Assembly (NCBI RefSeq): GCF_021155765.1
Contig: NC_060114.1
Span: forward strand, 14,889,501 to 14,953,500
Source: Diprion similis
Lineage: Eukaryota > Arthropoda > Insecta > Hymenoptera > Diprionidae
Reading direction: 5' to 3'
DNA length: 64,000 nt
The notes under the pieces are model-generated. The model did no database searches, was not told where the DNA came from, and was given only the letters and a program-made list of their open reading frames with translations. Positions 18,030 through 28,900 of the stretch are shown here, in pieces. The first letter of the stretch is position 1, and the number at the start of each line of letters is the position of its first letter. The translations under genes were made by a program, and so were the position numbers.

Positions 18030-19388
18030 ACGACCATTCGAATTATTGACGCAGTTCAATGGAATATAGCACAATCATTGTATTTAATATAAGGAATAAT
18101 TATATACTCACGAAATATTTTTTTTTCGCCGCAAATTGACTCCTACAATTTTGATGTATCCTCTACAAATACTGTATATTTTTATCATCATGTTTTGTGA
18201 ATATATATACGTTTTTCCGTTTTACCCGATATTGAATTTTTAGAAAAACAGAAATAGCAAACAGCTTTTTTGCTTTTGGAGAACATTTTTTTTCCTAAAT
18301 ATCGCTATAGAGTTACGATCATATAGATATGAATTGCCCCTCTCCGCACCCTCCGTTTCGGAAATTTAGCTATACAAATACATGCCACGATATTAAGATT
18401 GGTTTACTGAGTAATTCGGTATGTTTGTGTCGAATAAATTAGCCTGAGTGTCTGACATTCATTATAAAGTCTGTAACAGAAAGTTATTGTCAGTCGCCAG
18501 TCTCAAGCTATCAATATCAGATTTGACAATCAAACAAACACACTCCATGATACGATATTGATAGCACTTGTGTGTCATAAGTGCCGTAATTAACTGCAAC
18601 GGAGTTCATACAGTTAGAATTATAGCTGTCCAATTTGATTACACTGTCTCAGAAATTAACGGGTACTTTTAAATTAATCAATCATAAGAAATCAGATCTT
18701 GGTATAAGATTATTTACAATATTTTGAAGTCGTGACTCTACACTTGAGCAAACTTTGATGTAATATAAACTTCTGGGGATTGGATTTCAACGCTTATTTA
18801 GCCTTACGAATAGATTTTTATTTAGTTATTTACACTTAACAGTACGATGCTGTAATTATTCAAATTTTAATGTACGAGAACTTAATAATCTAGTGATGGG
18901 AAAACTCAAACTTGAGTGAATAAGAAGTTAATTGTGCATATTGTATACGAGAAGATAACGAAATGTTAGCTAATCTCTGTTTAATATTCTGAATACTTAT
19001 TTTACTTGACTTTGTTATCACAAGAAATACTAGGTATCTGTACACAGGAAATACGAATTTTTGCTTGAATGCGGGAAGGAAAGAAAGTAATATATTTATG
19101 TATCGGTAGTAAAAACTTAAAATTCAAGAAAAATTATGTTCTCTTTTCTATATTCTTTTTTTTTGGAAAAGAAACAGTCTTTGTAATTTATTTAGGTTCG
19201 GCTTACATAAATATATATATTAAGAATATTAAAAATTAAATCATGGTTGACGTAAGATATCAATTGTTATAAATTGAATAAGATAAAGGGTTTTAGTTAA
19301 TTGATTAAGAATGTACACGAAGCTAGCCTACTACGTTGCGTTTTTTTTCTTCTCCTTAATCTCTATGCACAATGTAGGAAACAGAGCG
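18030..19388. other. Convergent 3' region of DIS3L2 and MARCH6
   Basis: AT-rich untranslated and intergenic sequence. A plausible DIS3L2 poly(A) signal AATAAA is at 18433-18438. No coding sequence is seen on either strand; the right part is likely the MARCH6 3' UTR. Confidence 0.5.
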
Positions 19389-22300
19389 TTAGCTAGATCT
19401 TTGTTGCTGCTGTTGTTGTTGTTGTGCTTTGTTGCGATGTTCATAGTTTACAAGACGCTGTCCGACCAAGTATTTGTCATTTTTAATATGTTCGTAAAGT
19501 TTTTTGAACTGGCGTACTTGAAAGCTTATAAGTATGCATACCAAATTCACCAATAGTAGAAATGGGTAAAGACGCCTGGCGATCAGTATCTGAGTTTGTA
19601 AGTTGGTGACAAATAAAGGAATAATTCCGTACGCTACTGCATATGGGATCGCAAGTGCCAGCCCAAAGCAGCAAATTACGGGTGCAGCTAGCTCAGTGAC
19701 TACGAACTTTAAATCCATCTCTCTGATGCCGTCATTGTACGCTCGCTCAATCGCCAAACGCAGCCTCCACTCAGGCCCCATCATCGTCACGGCGGTTGCT
19801 ATTTTTGTATAAAGTACACCCAACGCCCAGTCTTGCCACACAAATAAAATCGGGTTCTGTTCCAACGGCACCCTCAATGGCACAACCACAACCAACTCGA
19901 GGAGAAGCCCGAAAAGTAAGGGTATCACACCCACTAACAGGACAAACGCAACGGAAGCTTTTAGTCCCAAGACTGCCCAGTGCTTGATTCTGTCCAATAC
20001 TGCCCTGCGACCTCGAGGAAGCCACGATAAAGCCAGAGCCAATCCTCTAGCAGCAGCCCAGCACACATAAGTGCCGCAAGCTACGGTATAAACTTCGTGC
20101 ACTCTTCCTGAAAGCGTAACGACAGCTTCGCTTCCATCTGAAAATATGAACATCATTCAACATTTTGAAAAATCTGATATTTCAGCACTCTGTGAAAGTA
20201 TATTGATCAAAGTTACTCACCAGTCGCTGCTACCGTTGGTGCCATGACTGGTGGCGAAGGTGCAGGTGCACCGACCATCCAAAGAGCCATTACTCGTCGT
20301 CCGAGCCATACAGGTAGAGTCATTGCGATGAGGCTTGAAACCACCAGCGATATGCATACACATAATAAAAGACCAACTAGTCTTGCAGGGAACCATCGCG
20401 GTGGGTCGTATGACTGATAACCCACTGGTCTCTCCCTCTGTACAAGAGCTTGATGAGCTGCAGCAAGGTGAGGATGCTGAGGTTCATCTATCACCGCAGG
20501 TTCCGGCTCATTGCTCTGGTCCCTCAGTAAATAGGATTGAAGGTCCAGAAACCAGGCAACAACTTTGCACCAACCTCGCAACAAGGCTTTTAGCCATGTA
20601 CGAGTGTGCGACTGCTCCAACAACGCGGGAAGAATGACTTGTAGCAACAACAATTCGAGCGATAATTCACTCACCTAGATAAAATGGTTTTTCATAGTTA
20701 GAAATTAAAAATTTTGCATAAAAAATTAGTTGCTTAATGAATAACATTAACTGTGATTGGAAAATCGTCATTTGGTTTACCTGTGCTTCGCTCTGCACAG
20801 TGACGGTGTAGGGAAGAAATCCTGGCCATCCCCACCTGAGTAGCTTAACTGGCAACCAGAGTACCAGAAGCACGACAGTTCCAAATATGACTGCAGACGC
20901 GACGAGCCTTCGGGCGTGTCTGAGTAGTGGTAGATGGATCATCTCTTGGATAGGCGAGAAATCCGGATCATTTAAGTTTCTGAGAAACCAGAGAACCCCT
21001 GGCCTCACGACTTCTCTCAGAAGTAGAATAAACGAGGCGAAATAATATATATAAACCATTCCGACAAGCCAGTGAATAAACATTGAAGTTCCAGGCGCTA
21101 GTCTAAACGAAGATTCTCTGTCTCTGAGACTGGCGTCAAACATCGCGAGCGAACAAATGTCAAGCCACCAACCGCACACGAGCGGCAAGACTCCTATCTC
21201 TACAACTGACAATAAAGAAACCTTCACAACAACGTAACAGAGGCCTAAAACCCTCTGGGATCGCTGCAAACCAAGAAGAGCTGCTAGTGTGTGCAAAACC
21301 ACCATAGAAACAGCTATCACACAGTAGCCGCAAAGCGTTGTTACCAGTCCCTCAAAATGCGAGGCTGTTACATGGTCTTGTAGACCTAGCCATGCTATTG
21401 TGATGTGTCCAATATGATAGGGGCAGAACGCAAAAACCTAGAACGAAAAATGAATTAGTAACGTAACTGATTTGAGACATCTCAAAAATAGCTTCGTGTG
21501 TCTGCGATCTCTCTATGCTCACCATTATGAACAGAGTGTTTAACGAAACTACCCAGAAAACATGTTCAATGAAAAGAAGTGACCCGTCTAATCCCAACAG
21601 TCGCTCCCAAGTCAGCTCTTCTGCTGGTCGATCCCATTCCATGGGATTCCAATTTGCTTCTTCAGCCTCCCCCTGGCCTTGACCTTGTGCTCTCCATCCT
21701 GCTCCAGCCTGGACATTGGGCTGAGCCCCATCTATGCCTGGCTCGTCCCTGGGAGGAAATACTGCTTCTTCTTCTTCACCTCTGAGTGCTCCATCCGGAT
21801 TCCCTACATTATTTTCACCAACTTCTGGGTTTAAGATATACTCCTCTGGATTTGGGGGAGCGTTGTTTAGGATTCCTTCGCCTATATCAGGATCTGGCCG
21901 AATTTCATGTTGGTTTTCTATGGATATTAAAGAAACATTACCAGTACTTGAAAAAAAAAATGTTCTTGATCAACAATCACACAGCAGGATTGTTGTTGTT
22001 GCATCAATTTCAAGTAACCTTCGATATTGTGTTGTCTTTCCTGCAAGATGGGAGGTTCGTCAACAAAGGGAGGTACATTGTTATTATCTTGAGCTTGCGG
22101 CTGATTATCCGCAGGCTGGTCCTGTCCTGCTTGACCATCCTGACCGTCTCGATGAGGGGGGTTATCGACCGGAGGCAACTGTACATTGTCTCTCTCAAGC
22201 CAATCGGGTCCTCCAGCATGGAGAATTTGTTCACGCAGCCAAATCAGCCCGATGAAACCGAAAAGAGTGCAGGTGACTACGAAGCACCCATGAAACACAT

Positions 22301-22815
22301 CCGAGGATAAATTTTCGGTTGAAAGCATATCCATCGGCAGCGACATTATCTGAGAAAAAAATACAATGATTTTCTTTTACAAATCTGCGAAATATTTGGA
22401 TGGCTGCAGATATATCTAGACAACTAACCCGAACTAGATCCAGAGAACCGCTGAAAAGAGTGCGATAAGTTCGACAGGCTGTGAGCGGAACAATGCCGAG
22501 CCATGCAATGGCGACCAAGGTGTAATGAAGCCAATATTTGACGGCTGTAACAATGCTGGAAAGCAGGCCGCCGACCACATCTCGGAGAGGAAGACGTCTG
22601 GGCATGTCAGGACTGTAGATTGGTGTAAAGGAAAAGCGGTAGCCACATAATTCGCAGTACTCTTTCCGTGAATACCGCATCCACTGCACCAAGCACTCCT
22701 GATGTATCCATTTAATACTGCCAGTGCAAATGCATGGGTGGAACAGCGGTCTATCCGCCAAGCCTTCGGATCTGCAGACCCTGCATATGTCTGACCCTAA
22801 CATGTCCTCCGTCAT
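19389..22815 (-). CDS. MARCHF6: RING-CH E3 ubiquitin ligase MARCH6 (Doa10 type)
   Basis: Exons in transcript order: 22815-22429, 22349-22019, 21917-21523, 21437-20781, 20674-20221 and 20137-19389, giving 990 residues with all phases consistent. The N-terminus has a complete RING-CH finger (residues about 11-56; CRVC, CIC, H-x2-C, CELC). It is followed by many membrane segments and the acidic linker ENQHEIRPDPDIGEG, which is near-identical to animal MARCH6. Long hydrophobic blocks follow in each exon, as expected of the 14-helix ER and nuclear-envelope ligase that degrades misfolded and sterol-pathway proteins. The polyproline/glutamine spacer in exon 2 and the eight-glutamine run just before the C-terminus are lineage-specific low-complexity additions. 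The exon 2 donor (GAAG|GTTACT) is weak but is fixed by phase and by conservation of the joined peptide. Confidence 0.95.
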
Positions 22816-23835
22816 GTTGGTTGAGTTATGTTGGTAATATTTGCTTCACCACCAATGTAGCTGAAAAGGAAAGTCATTGCTGTGCAAAAATGCAGTACAC
22901 GGCCGATGTCTCGATGGTAAATCTCGTAGCTTAACTTGAGGAAATGATTCCTTTTGAAGTTGCGTTATACCGAGTGATATATTCAACGATAATAATAGCA
23001 GAATTGGCTTATCGTCAGTGGGGTTAAGGGCGGATTGAATGTCACAAAAACATCAAGATATTACCGAGTGTACATATTTACATTATTACGTAACGAACGG
23101 TAAGAGGATACCTTCGTATTCTGCTACTCGTATCAGGATAAATGTGCCTTAAAGTCCAGTCGTAGAATGTAAGTCGAAGGTGATGTGTAAGCGATGATAT
23201 TTTCGTTATCAAAACATCGGTTTATATTGCAATAATAAAATTATTTATACATCGCTGAGTGTAGTGTAGAGATACGTTATGAAAGCTCTTACTCACGTAT
23301 GTGTCTAGGTTTATCGTATATACGAATATATTACTTTCTTCTCGTACCAAGTTGTGGAACAAAATCGAAAACTATTGATGTCATAAATGTCGTGACAAAA
23401 TATCTACTGCTATTTCCAGCTGCTTCTCTCCTCTCACTTGCAGTCGTACCAACCTCTCGTAGTTGTAAAAACAAAAAACGTCCGTGAAATCGGACTTCCT
23501 CTCAACTTCCTTTTTCGCATCGCATGAGGTCGTGACTGACGTGTATTTAGCACTAGAAATATAACAATACTCGACGCTCAATTCATATATGGCTCGGCAT
23601 GTGGCCGGATTTCGAAAAGAGAGATATTTCGGAGGTGAAGTGTTGTCTCTCTCACACCGATACAGTCTTTCAAAAAGCTAATACACCGGAGATCAGTGTC
23701 TCTTAGAGCATATACAGTAGTGTCCACGAACTCGTAAGTGTCTCTTTCGCACGAGTTTCCTTTTGTTGAGGTTGCATTTTTTCCCTAGACTGTTCCACGC
23801 ATGCGCAGTACCCCCAAAAATAAGCGTTCTAGTAT

Positions 23836-23987
23836 TATTATGGGCGCTTGCCTTTCACATCAATTTTCTGATACAATCGACACTAAGCGTTTGATTTCAT
23901 TGGTTGAATCTAATCAAACAGGCAAATAAAATCACTTAGTGTCGTGTAGTGTCAGAAAATTGACGTAAAGGGAAAGCGCCCCATAAA
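23836..23987. mobile_element. Foldback (MITE-like) element, about 152 bp
   Basis: The left arm reads TTATGGGCGCTTGCCTTTC, then TCAATTTTCTGATAC and CGACACTAAG. The right arm in reverse complement reads TTTATGGGGCGCTTTCCCTT, then TCAATTTTCTGACAC and CGACACTAAG. Arms are about 65 bases each. No coding capacity. It lies in the divergent promoter region next to a long C tract. Confidence 0.7.
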
Positions 23988-23999
23988 ATCCTCCTCTCA

Positions 24000-24023
24000 C
24001 CCCCCCCCCCCCCCCCCCCCCCC
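24000..24023. repeat. Run of 24 C residues
   Basis: Uninterrupted homopolymer, G on the minus strand, directly beside the foldback element. Its length in the assembly may be unreliable. Confidence 0.9.
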
Positions 24024-24278
24024 ATTAGTTGGTTTCTACCTTAGAGCATATATACATCAGATTCGTAGTGCTGATCGTTTGAAATTGAAAACACGACGCT
24101 CCTGCGTGTGTGTGTGGGACTTGAGGAGAATGGCGCAGCCAATCAGAAACGCCTCTAGAGCGGTACTCGTACTAGGCGATACGAGAACGAAACACGCGGA
24201 TGAACAGGTTAAACAAGGTTTTGAAGGTTATCAACAACGAGGCCGGCTGCTTCAGGGAGAAAAGGTTATCAAGTTTGA

Positions 24279-25174
24279 ATGGACGTCGATGAGAAATCAC
24301 ACAAGAAGGAAGCGGGGCGTAAGAAAAGACGACGTAGTAATAAAGAGGAGCAGGTCGTCGAGGATCAAGAATCAAAGCCAGGAAAACGAAAAAAGACAGT
24401 GACTGATCCTGCGTCTGAAGTCGACTCGAAGGAATTGACGAGCCCGAAGTACGCTCTGTTTTTATTAGTACCTACTTATTGGGAAAGAATCGTGCTTCAA
24501 AACTATACAGAAAACGGTGGTAAGTGTAATAATAGAACTTTTATTTTCAGCAAAGAAATTGAAGACGATGACGAGGCTGGAGTATCGACTGAGGAGAGTC
24601 CTGCAAAGGGGCCTAAGAAACCTTCTAAAAGACAGATAAAGAAGGAAAAGCTGGAGAGGAAAATTGCCGAGCAAAAAGAATCTAGTAAATTGGAAGCTGC
24701 CCAAAAAGCAATCACTTATGTGTCTAAGGTACCTGCAAGACCTCGTAATTTTGTAATGTAAATAGTCTTAAGGGAGTGTTCTAGTCGATTTTGGCATTAT
24801 CGTATATATATTTCTACATATCAAAATCCACATATCTCAAACACCCCCTTAACGTACGTATGGAGCTTGATTTAATTAACTTATAGTGGAAACACGCGAA
24901 AAGCGACTGGAAGTTTGAAAAACTGCGACAGATATGGTTGATGGATCATTTGCTTGATGACAATTTGGTGCCAGACTCGATATTTCCTATAGCTTTGGAA
25001 TATTTTGAAGGCTGCAAAGGAATGGCAAGGCAACAGCTAGTTAAAAAAATGATGGAAGTGATAAAGAAAGTCGAAGAGCAGCTGGCCAGCAATGAAGATG
25101 AAACTGAGGTGACAGCCACTTCAGAATACTCGAGAGCTAGACAAATCCTTCAAGCACTCCCCACAGAGACTTGA
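24279..25174 (+). CDS. WKF-domain protein, C7orf50 homolog
   Basis: Exons 24279-24448, 24551-24728 and 24887-25174 join in phase to 211 residues. The N-terminal half is highly charged (lysine/arginine-rich, nuclear-type, with acidic stretches). The C-terminal half starts with WKHAKSDWKFEKLRQIWL, the signature of the WKF domain, and continues as helices (YFEGCKGMARQQLVKKMMEV) ending SRARQILQALPTET, which matches the order in human C7orf50. The function is poorly known; the human protein is nucleolar. An in-frame TGA lies directly before the ATG, which fixes the start. The first intron uses donor GTACGC and is only about 102 bases; reading through it would insert a hydrophobic stretch unlike the family, so I prefer it spliced out. 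Confidence 0.85.
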
Positions 25175-25530
25175 AGGAGATATAAGATTTTTACTTTTTA
25201 TTAAAATTCCAGGTCTACAGGGGCTGTTATACGATTTGGTATATTTTTCATTTATAGCCAATGTTGATAGCGGTAATGTCACTTTTTCGACTACCTAATT
25301 TCACACATATTTATTTTTATCGGTAATGAGTGAGTGAATGTGAGTGAAAATCTAGTTGCAATAGTTCTTTTCGTTTAATAATGTAACATATAACGTTGCC
25401 ATGCGTAACCAGTAAATAAATTCATATACATTGTTTACAATAGTCTGGACTAATTACATTTAGTCATCTGTAAGACCAAGGCATCTCTAAGGACTATAGA
25501 TTGAAAGAATTTACGTATTTATCAGTATGA
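25175..25530. other. Tail-to-tail 3' UTRs with crossed poly(A) signals
   Basis: The WKF gene (+) and Txn2 (-) converge here. A plus-strand AATAAA lies at 25415-25420 and a minus-strand AATAAA (TTTATT on the plus strand) at 25310-25315. If both are used, the mature 3' ends overlap by about 100 bases. Confidence 0.45.
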
Positions 25531-26423
25531 TTATTTTGCATCAGCATACTTATTGACGAACTGTCGTAGTTTATCCGTATCTTGAAGTCCGACTACTCTT
25601 TCCAGAATCCTTCCATCCTTCATAGCGATGAGGACCGGAACAGAATCAACCTTTTTGTTTTCAGGTGATAGCGAAAGTTATGAGTATAATTAATTGCCTC
25701 CAACCAGTGTAAGTAAATACAATGTGGCAAAAATTTAACCAAACCTCGTAATCCAGGGCAAGATCGGTGTGTGCGTCAATGTCAACTTTGGCGAGTAAAA
25801 TTTTTCCTTGCTTTTCTGCAATTACAGATTCTAATCTGGGTGTCAGCAGTCGGCACGGATTACACCATCTGTTCAAAAACAAGTTGAAATAAGCGGGTTA
25901 ATATGAAGTGAATTTTGGTTTGGTTAGAGGTTTCTTCCTAACAAAAAATTTACCCTCCATATCATTTTAAAATCAACTGCACATATTAGGTGGCAATAAT
26001 TGTATTCAAAATAATACCATTGGGTGATGTTGGAAAGTATCGCAAGGAAATTTTGATTGTGCTGCAAATCATAACAAATTAAATTTGCAGGTAATCAGGA
26101 AATAATTCTTTGGACAGCAATTAATTTGAGTTGAATTCTACTTAGTAGAATTTCCTGACATCTAGGCTTTCGAGGTATAAAACGACCTTGATTCTTATTG
26201 CTTCCATAACCTAAAATCCAAACTGCGACGTGCGACCGTCCTGAGGGACTTACGTCGCGAAGAAGTCGATGATCACCGGGACTTTCGAGTTCTTAACACG
26301 GTCGTTGAAATCCTTTAGATCTTGGACAGTGAAAGCAGCCTGAATGGCAGGTTCTTGAGCCGGAGCATTTGCAAAGCCTCGTTTGACAGCGTTACACAAG
26401 ATCCTAGTTCCACCGCGTATCAT
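25531..26423 (-). CDS. Txn2: Mitochondrial thioredoxin
   Basis: Exons in transcript order 26423-26254, 25868-25745 and 25650-25531 give 137 residues. The first about 30 residues are basic and lack acids (MIRGGTRILCNAVKRGF), a likely mitochondrial presequence. The thioredoxin fold follows: VPVIIDFFAT, the active site WCNPC (residues 58-62), KVDIDAHTDLALDYEV, the cis-proline segment VDSVPVLIAMKDG, and the closing helix. KVDIDAHTDLALDYE closely resembles vertebrate thioredoxin 2. It would be reduced by mitochondrial thioredoxin reductase and serve peroxiredoxin. The active site reads Cys-Asn-Pro-Cys where most thioredoxins have Cys-Gly-Pro-Cys. Confidence 0.92.
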
Positions 26424-27370
26424 GTTTTAGCCTGGGAATAAAATGTGATGTGACGATCGCCTTAGTGTCCGATTAAGCAATAATGGCAGGTGATCGCTGC
26501 CAAGTATTCTATTAAATAATTGGAAATATATGAATAATTATCAACGAGATGCATCAATTAAATCAAATTAAATAGCGAAAATGAAATCACCTGAACTCTT
26601 GATTAAATCTGAACGATGAATAACGGGATTTGCGGCTTCGGATCCCGGGCACTGCTACCAACATTTCGTCACCGCAAAAATAAAATAATTTCTTATGTAA
26701 CGATTTTTGAAGTTTTTAGAGGAAATTCTGCCGTTGATTTTTTTTTTTTTTTTTTCAAAGCTTTAGGTGACGTCCGTAGAAAATTATTTTGCATAAATTG
26801 AGAAACAAATAATTGAAAAATACGCCGTCCTGGAAAAAATATTTTCCTTAATTCATTCATTAATATTGATATTTATAGCATTTTGTTACTTGAACATTTA
26901 TTTTTATTTTCATTGTATATCTATGAATTATATTTCTATTGAAATTTGATTATGTAAGCACGTGAAATAGTACGAAATTTTTTATCATCCAACGAATGTC
27001 AGGGCGGCGGGGAAACGGGTGAGGTGAGGCCGCAATCGATCCGCTTGCAAACTTGGGATTCCGAATATTCTTATAAATCACACAATAAATACGAAACACA
27101 CAGACTTCGAAATTTTCTTTTCCATTCCATTTTCATTCTTGGTAATACCGGAATTATTGCTCTGGAAATTACTTAAATCTTAGCTTGTATATATATGGCT
27201 AGTCTTGTATAGTCTATCAAATAAAGATCTAGATTAATCGAGTCTTGGGATTTAAAGGAATTTGGAGGAGCAAGGAATTAAAAGAAGTAAAAATAATTTG
27301 ACTGAGCAATAATAATTATAATTAATAATAGGAACAAAACAGTTTCTTTGCCTCATTACTGGCACTAGTA
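26424..27370. other. Txn2 upstream and SLC35B3 3' region
   Basis: AT-rich sequence with a T run (26737-26755). The Txn2 5' UTR on the minus strand and the 3' UTR of the SLC35B3 gene are expected here. No coding sequence recognised. Confidence 0.5.
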
Positions 27371-28900
27371 TTAAACGTTAGTCAGTAATCGTCTTTGTAT
27401 ACGGTTGTGTTTAATCCAACACTGCTTAAGACCTATCCATAATTCTCTAAATCCACCTTTAGTGCCTCCACGTTTCTTGCTGTAAATATTCAAGTAGATT
27501 CCAAGAACAACGATCAGGCCAGACCAAACGTATTGGAAGGTGAATGGTTTGTAAAAGAACATAAAGCTAATCAAAATCGATATTGCTTTTCTGCATGTCG
27601 TAACTGTTGCTGCAACGAAGGCTCCGCAGCATTGGACTAGAGTCAAAACAATCTGTATGCCCAAGTAACCGGACAATGAAAAGAGCAGGCCAAGTCCATA
27701 AGTTTCAACAGGATGCTGAAAAAAGTAATAAAATATATAAAAATGTACCAAAGACAAGAGTAACGCCGTCCTCAACAATCTACGTTTTGAATTGAATGTT
27801 TTTTATTACCTCGGCACAGAAAGAAGCACCCTTCTGCAGTTCGGATATTGTCAGGAGTATTAGAAATAAATAGACGAATCCAATGCTGTACGAGAAGAGG
27901 ACAACTTCAGTGTTTGACGCTTTGTGCTCGCGCATCGCCTTCTCCTGAACGTTTCCTATGACTGCATCGCACAACAGGGCGCAACTGATCATTATGATAC
28001 CGATTGGATCAAATCGGGGAGAAATTTGACTGTCTGCAACTGTGAAGAGCGCCAGGCCTATGCACATCAGAATCGCAGCAAGAAAATCTAAGGGACCATA
28101 TTTTTTGCCCTGTATCAGGATACTGCCTATTAGGACTGGGACTAGCTTGCAGCATTTGAATATCACCTAAAAGACATAGTTCACAAAGGTTTAGTAAAGT
28201 TGATGGTTATTTGCTTTGCAATTATGAGACTGGTAAAAGATTATTTCTCTCAGAAAAATTGTGAATTGTGACAATATTCGGTATAACATTTGGGACAATA
28301 TTTCAGTGAAAAAAGAGTTACTAGTATCGTAAATTCTTTCAGCACTTGAGTTTAATTTGAGGGAAGCTAAAGCATGAACATGCAATTGCAATAAAGAAAA
28401 AAAAATACTGGCTACCAGTCAATCCTGCAGTAATTTTCACCTGTGTCGGGTAATTCAAATATCCTAATGAGGAATTAGAGAATCCCATTGTGCCAAGAGT
28501 GAGAAGAGCAAGTAGTAAGTAAGTGCCCAAAGGTATTCTTCGAGTGACTCCTTTTATCCGACATTCGATCCATCCAAAAATTGTATAATATCCAAATTGG
28601 ATGAGAGTGAGGTACCAACCGAACGGTCGGAATCCATCGAGGGTAAATATCCATTCCTGTGAAATACGAAAATTGTATTAAAAGATACTAACCCATATTA
28701 CGCGTTTGGCAAAAATATTTTCGTACCTGTAAATATCCGTATAGAAGATAAAAAACGAATACCCCAGTGGTGCACCATAGTAGTTGGGCTTTCTGGCTAG
28801 CGTTGGTTAAATCAAAGCATAAAATTTTTATCTCCCTTTTATCGCTCTGTTTTCTTAGGCTACCATTCAGATTCTCTATGTGTACGGTTTTAAAATCCAT
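27371..28900 (-). CDS. SLC35B3: Golgi PAPS transporter 2 (SLC35B3 type)
   Basis: Exons in transcript order 28900-28727, 28656-28441, 28166-27810 and 27715-27371, all phase 0, give 363 residues. About ten hydrophobic helices are present in nucleotide-sugar-transporter style. Diagnostic segments are SNSSLGYLNYPTQVIFKCCK, LVPVLIGSILIQGKKYGPLD and SCALLCDAVIGNVQEKAMRE, all typical of the SLC35B2/B3 pair; the HPVETYGLG and YLGIQIVLTLVQ stretch fits SLC35B3 better than slalom/SLC35B2, which is a judgement from memory. These carriers move the sulphate donor PAPS from cytosol into the Golgi for sulphation of proteoglycans and proteins. The N-terminal 35 residues are cytosolic and charged. The start is the first ATG; the gene points away from the CDK14 gene. 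Confidence 0.88.

Larger units (their letters stand above)
22816..24278. other. Divergent promoter region, MARCH6 and WKF gene
   Basis: Shared upstream region of two divergent genes. It holds an NRF1-like palindrome (CGCATGCGCAGTAC, 23799-23812), a foldback element (23836-23987) and a run of 24 C residues (24000-24023). No coding gene recognised apart from an upstream ORF that overlaps the WKF gene start. Confidence 0.5.
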
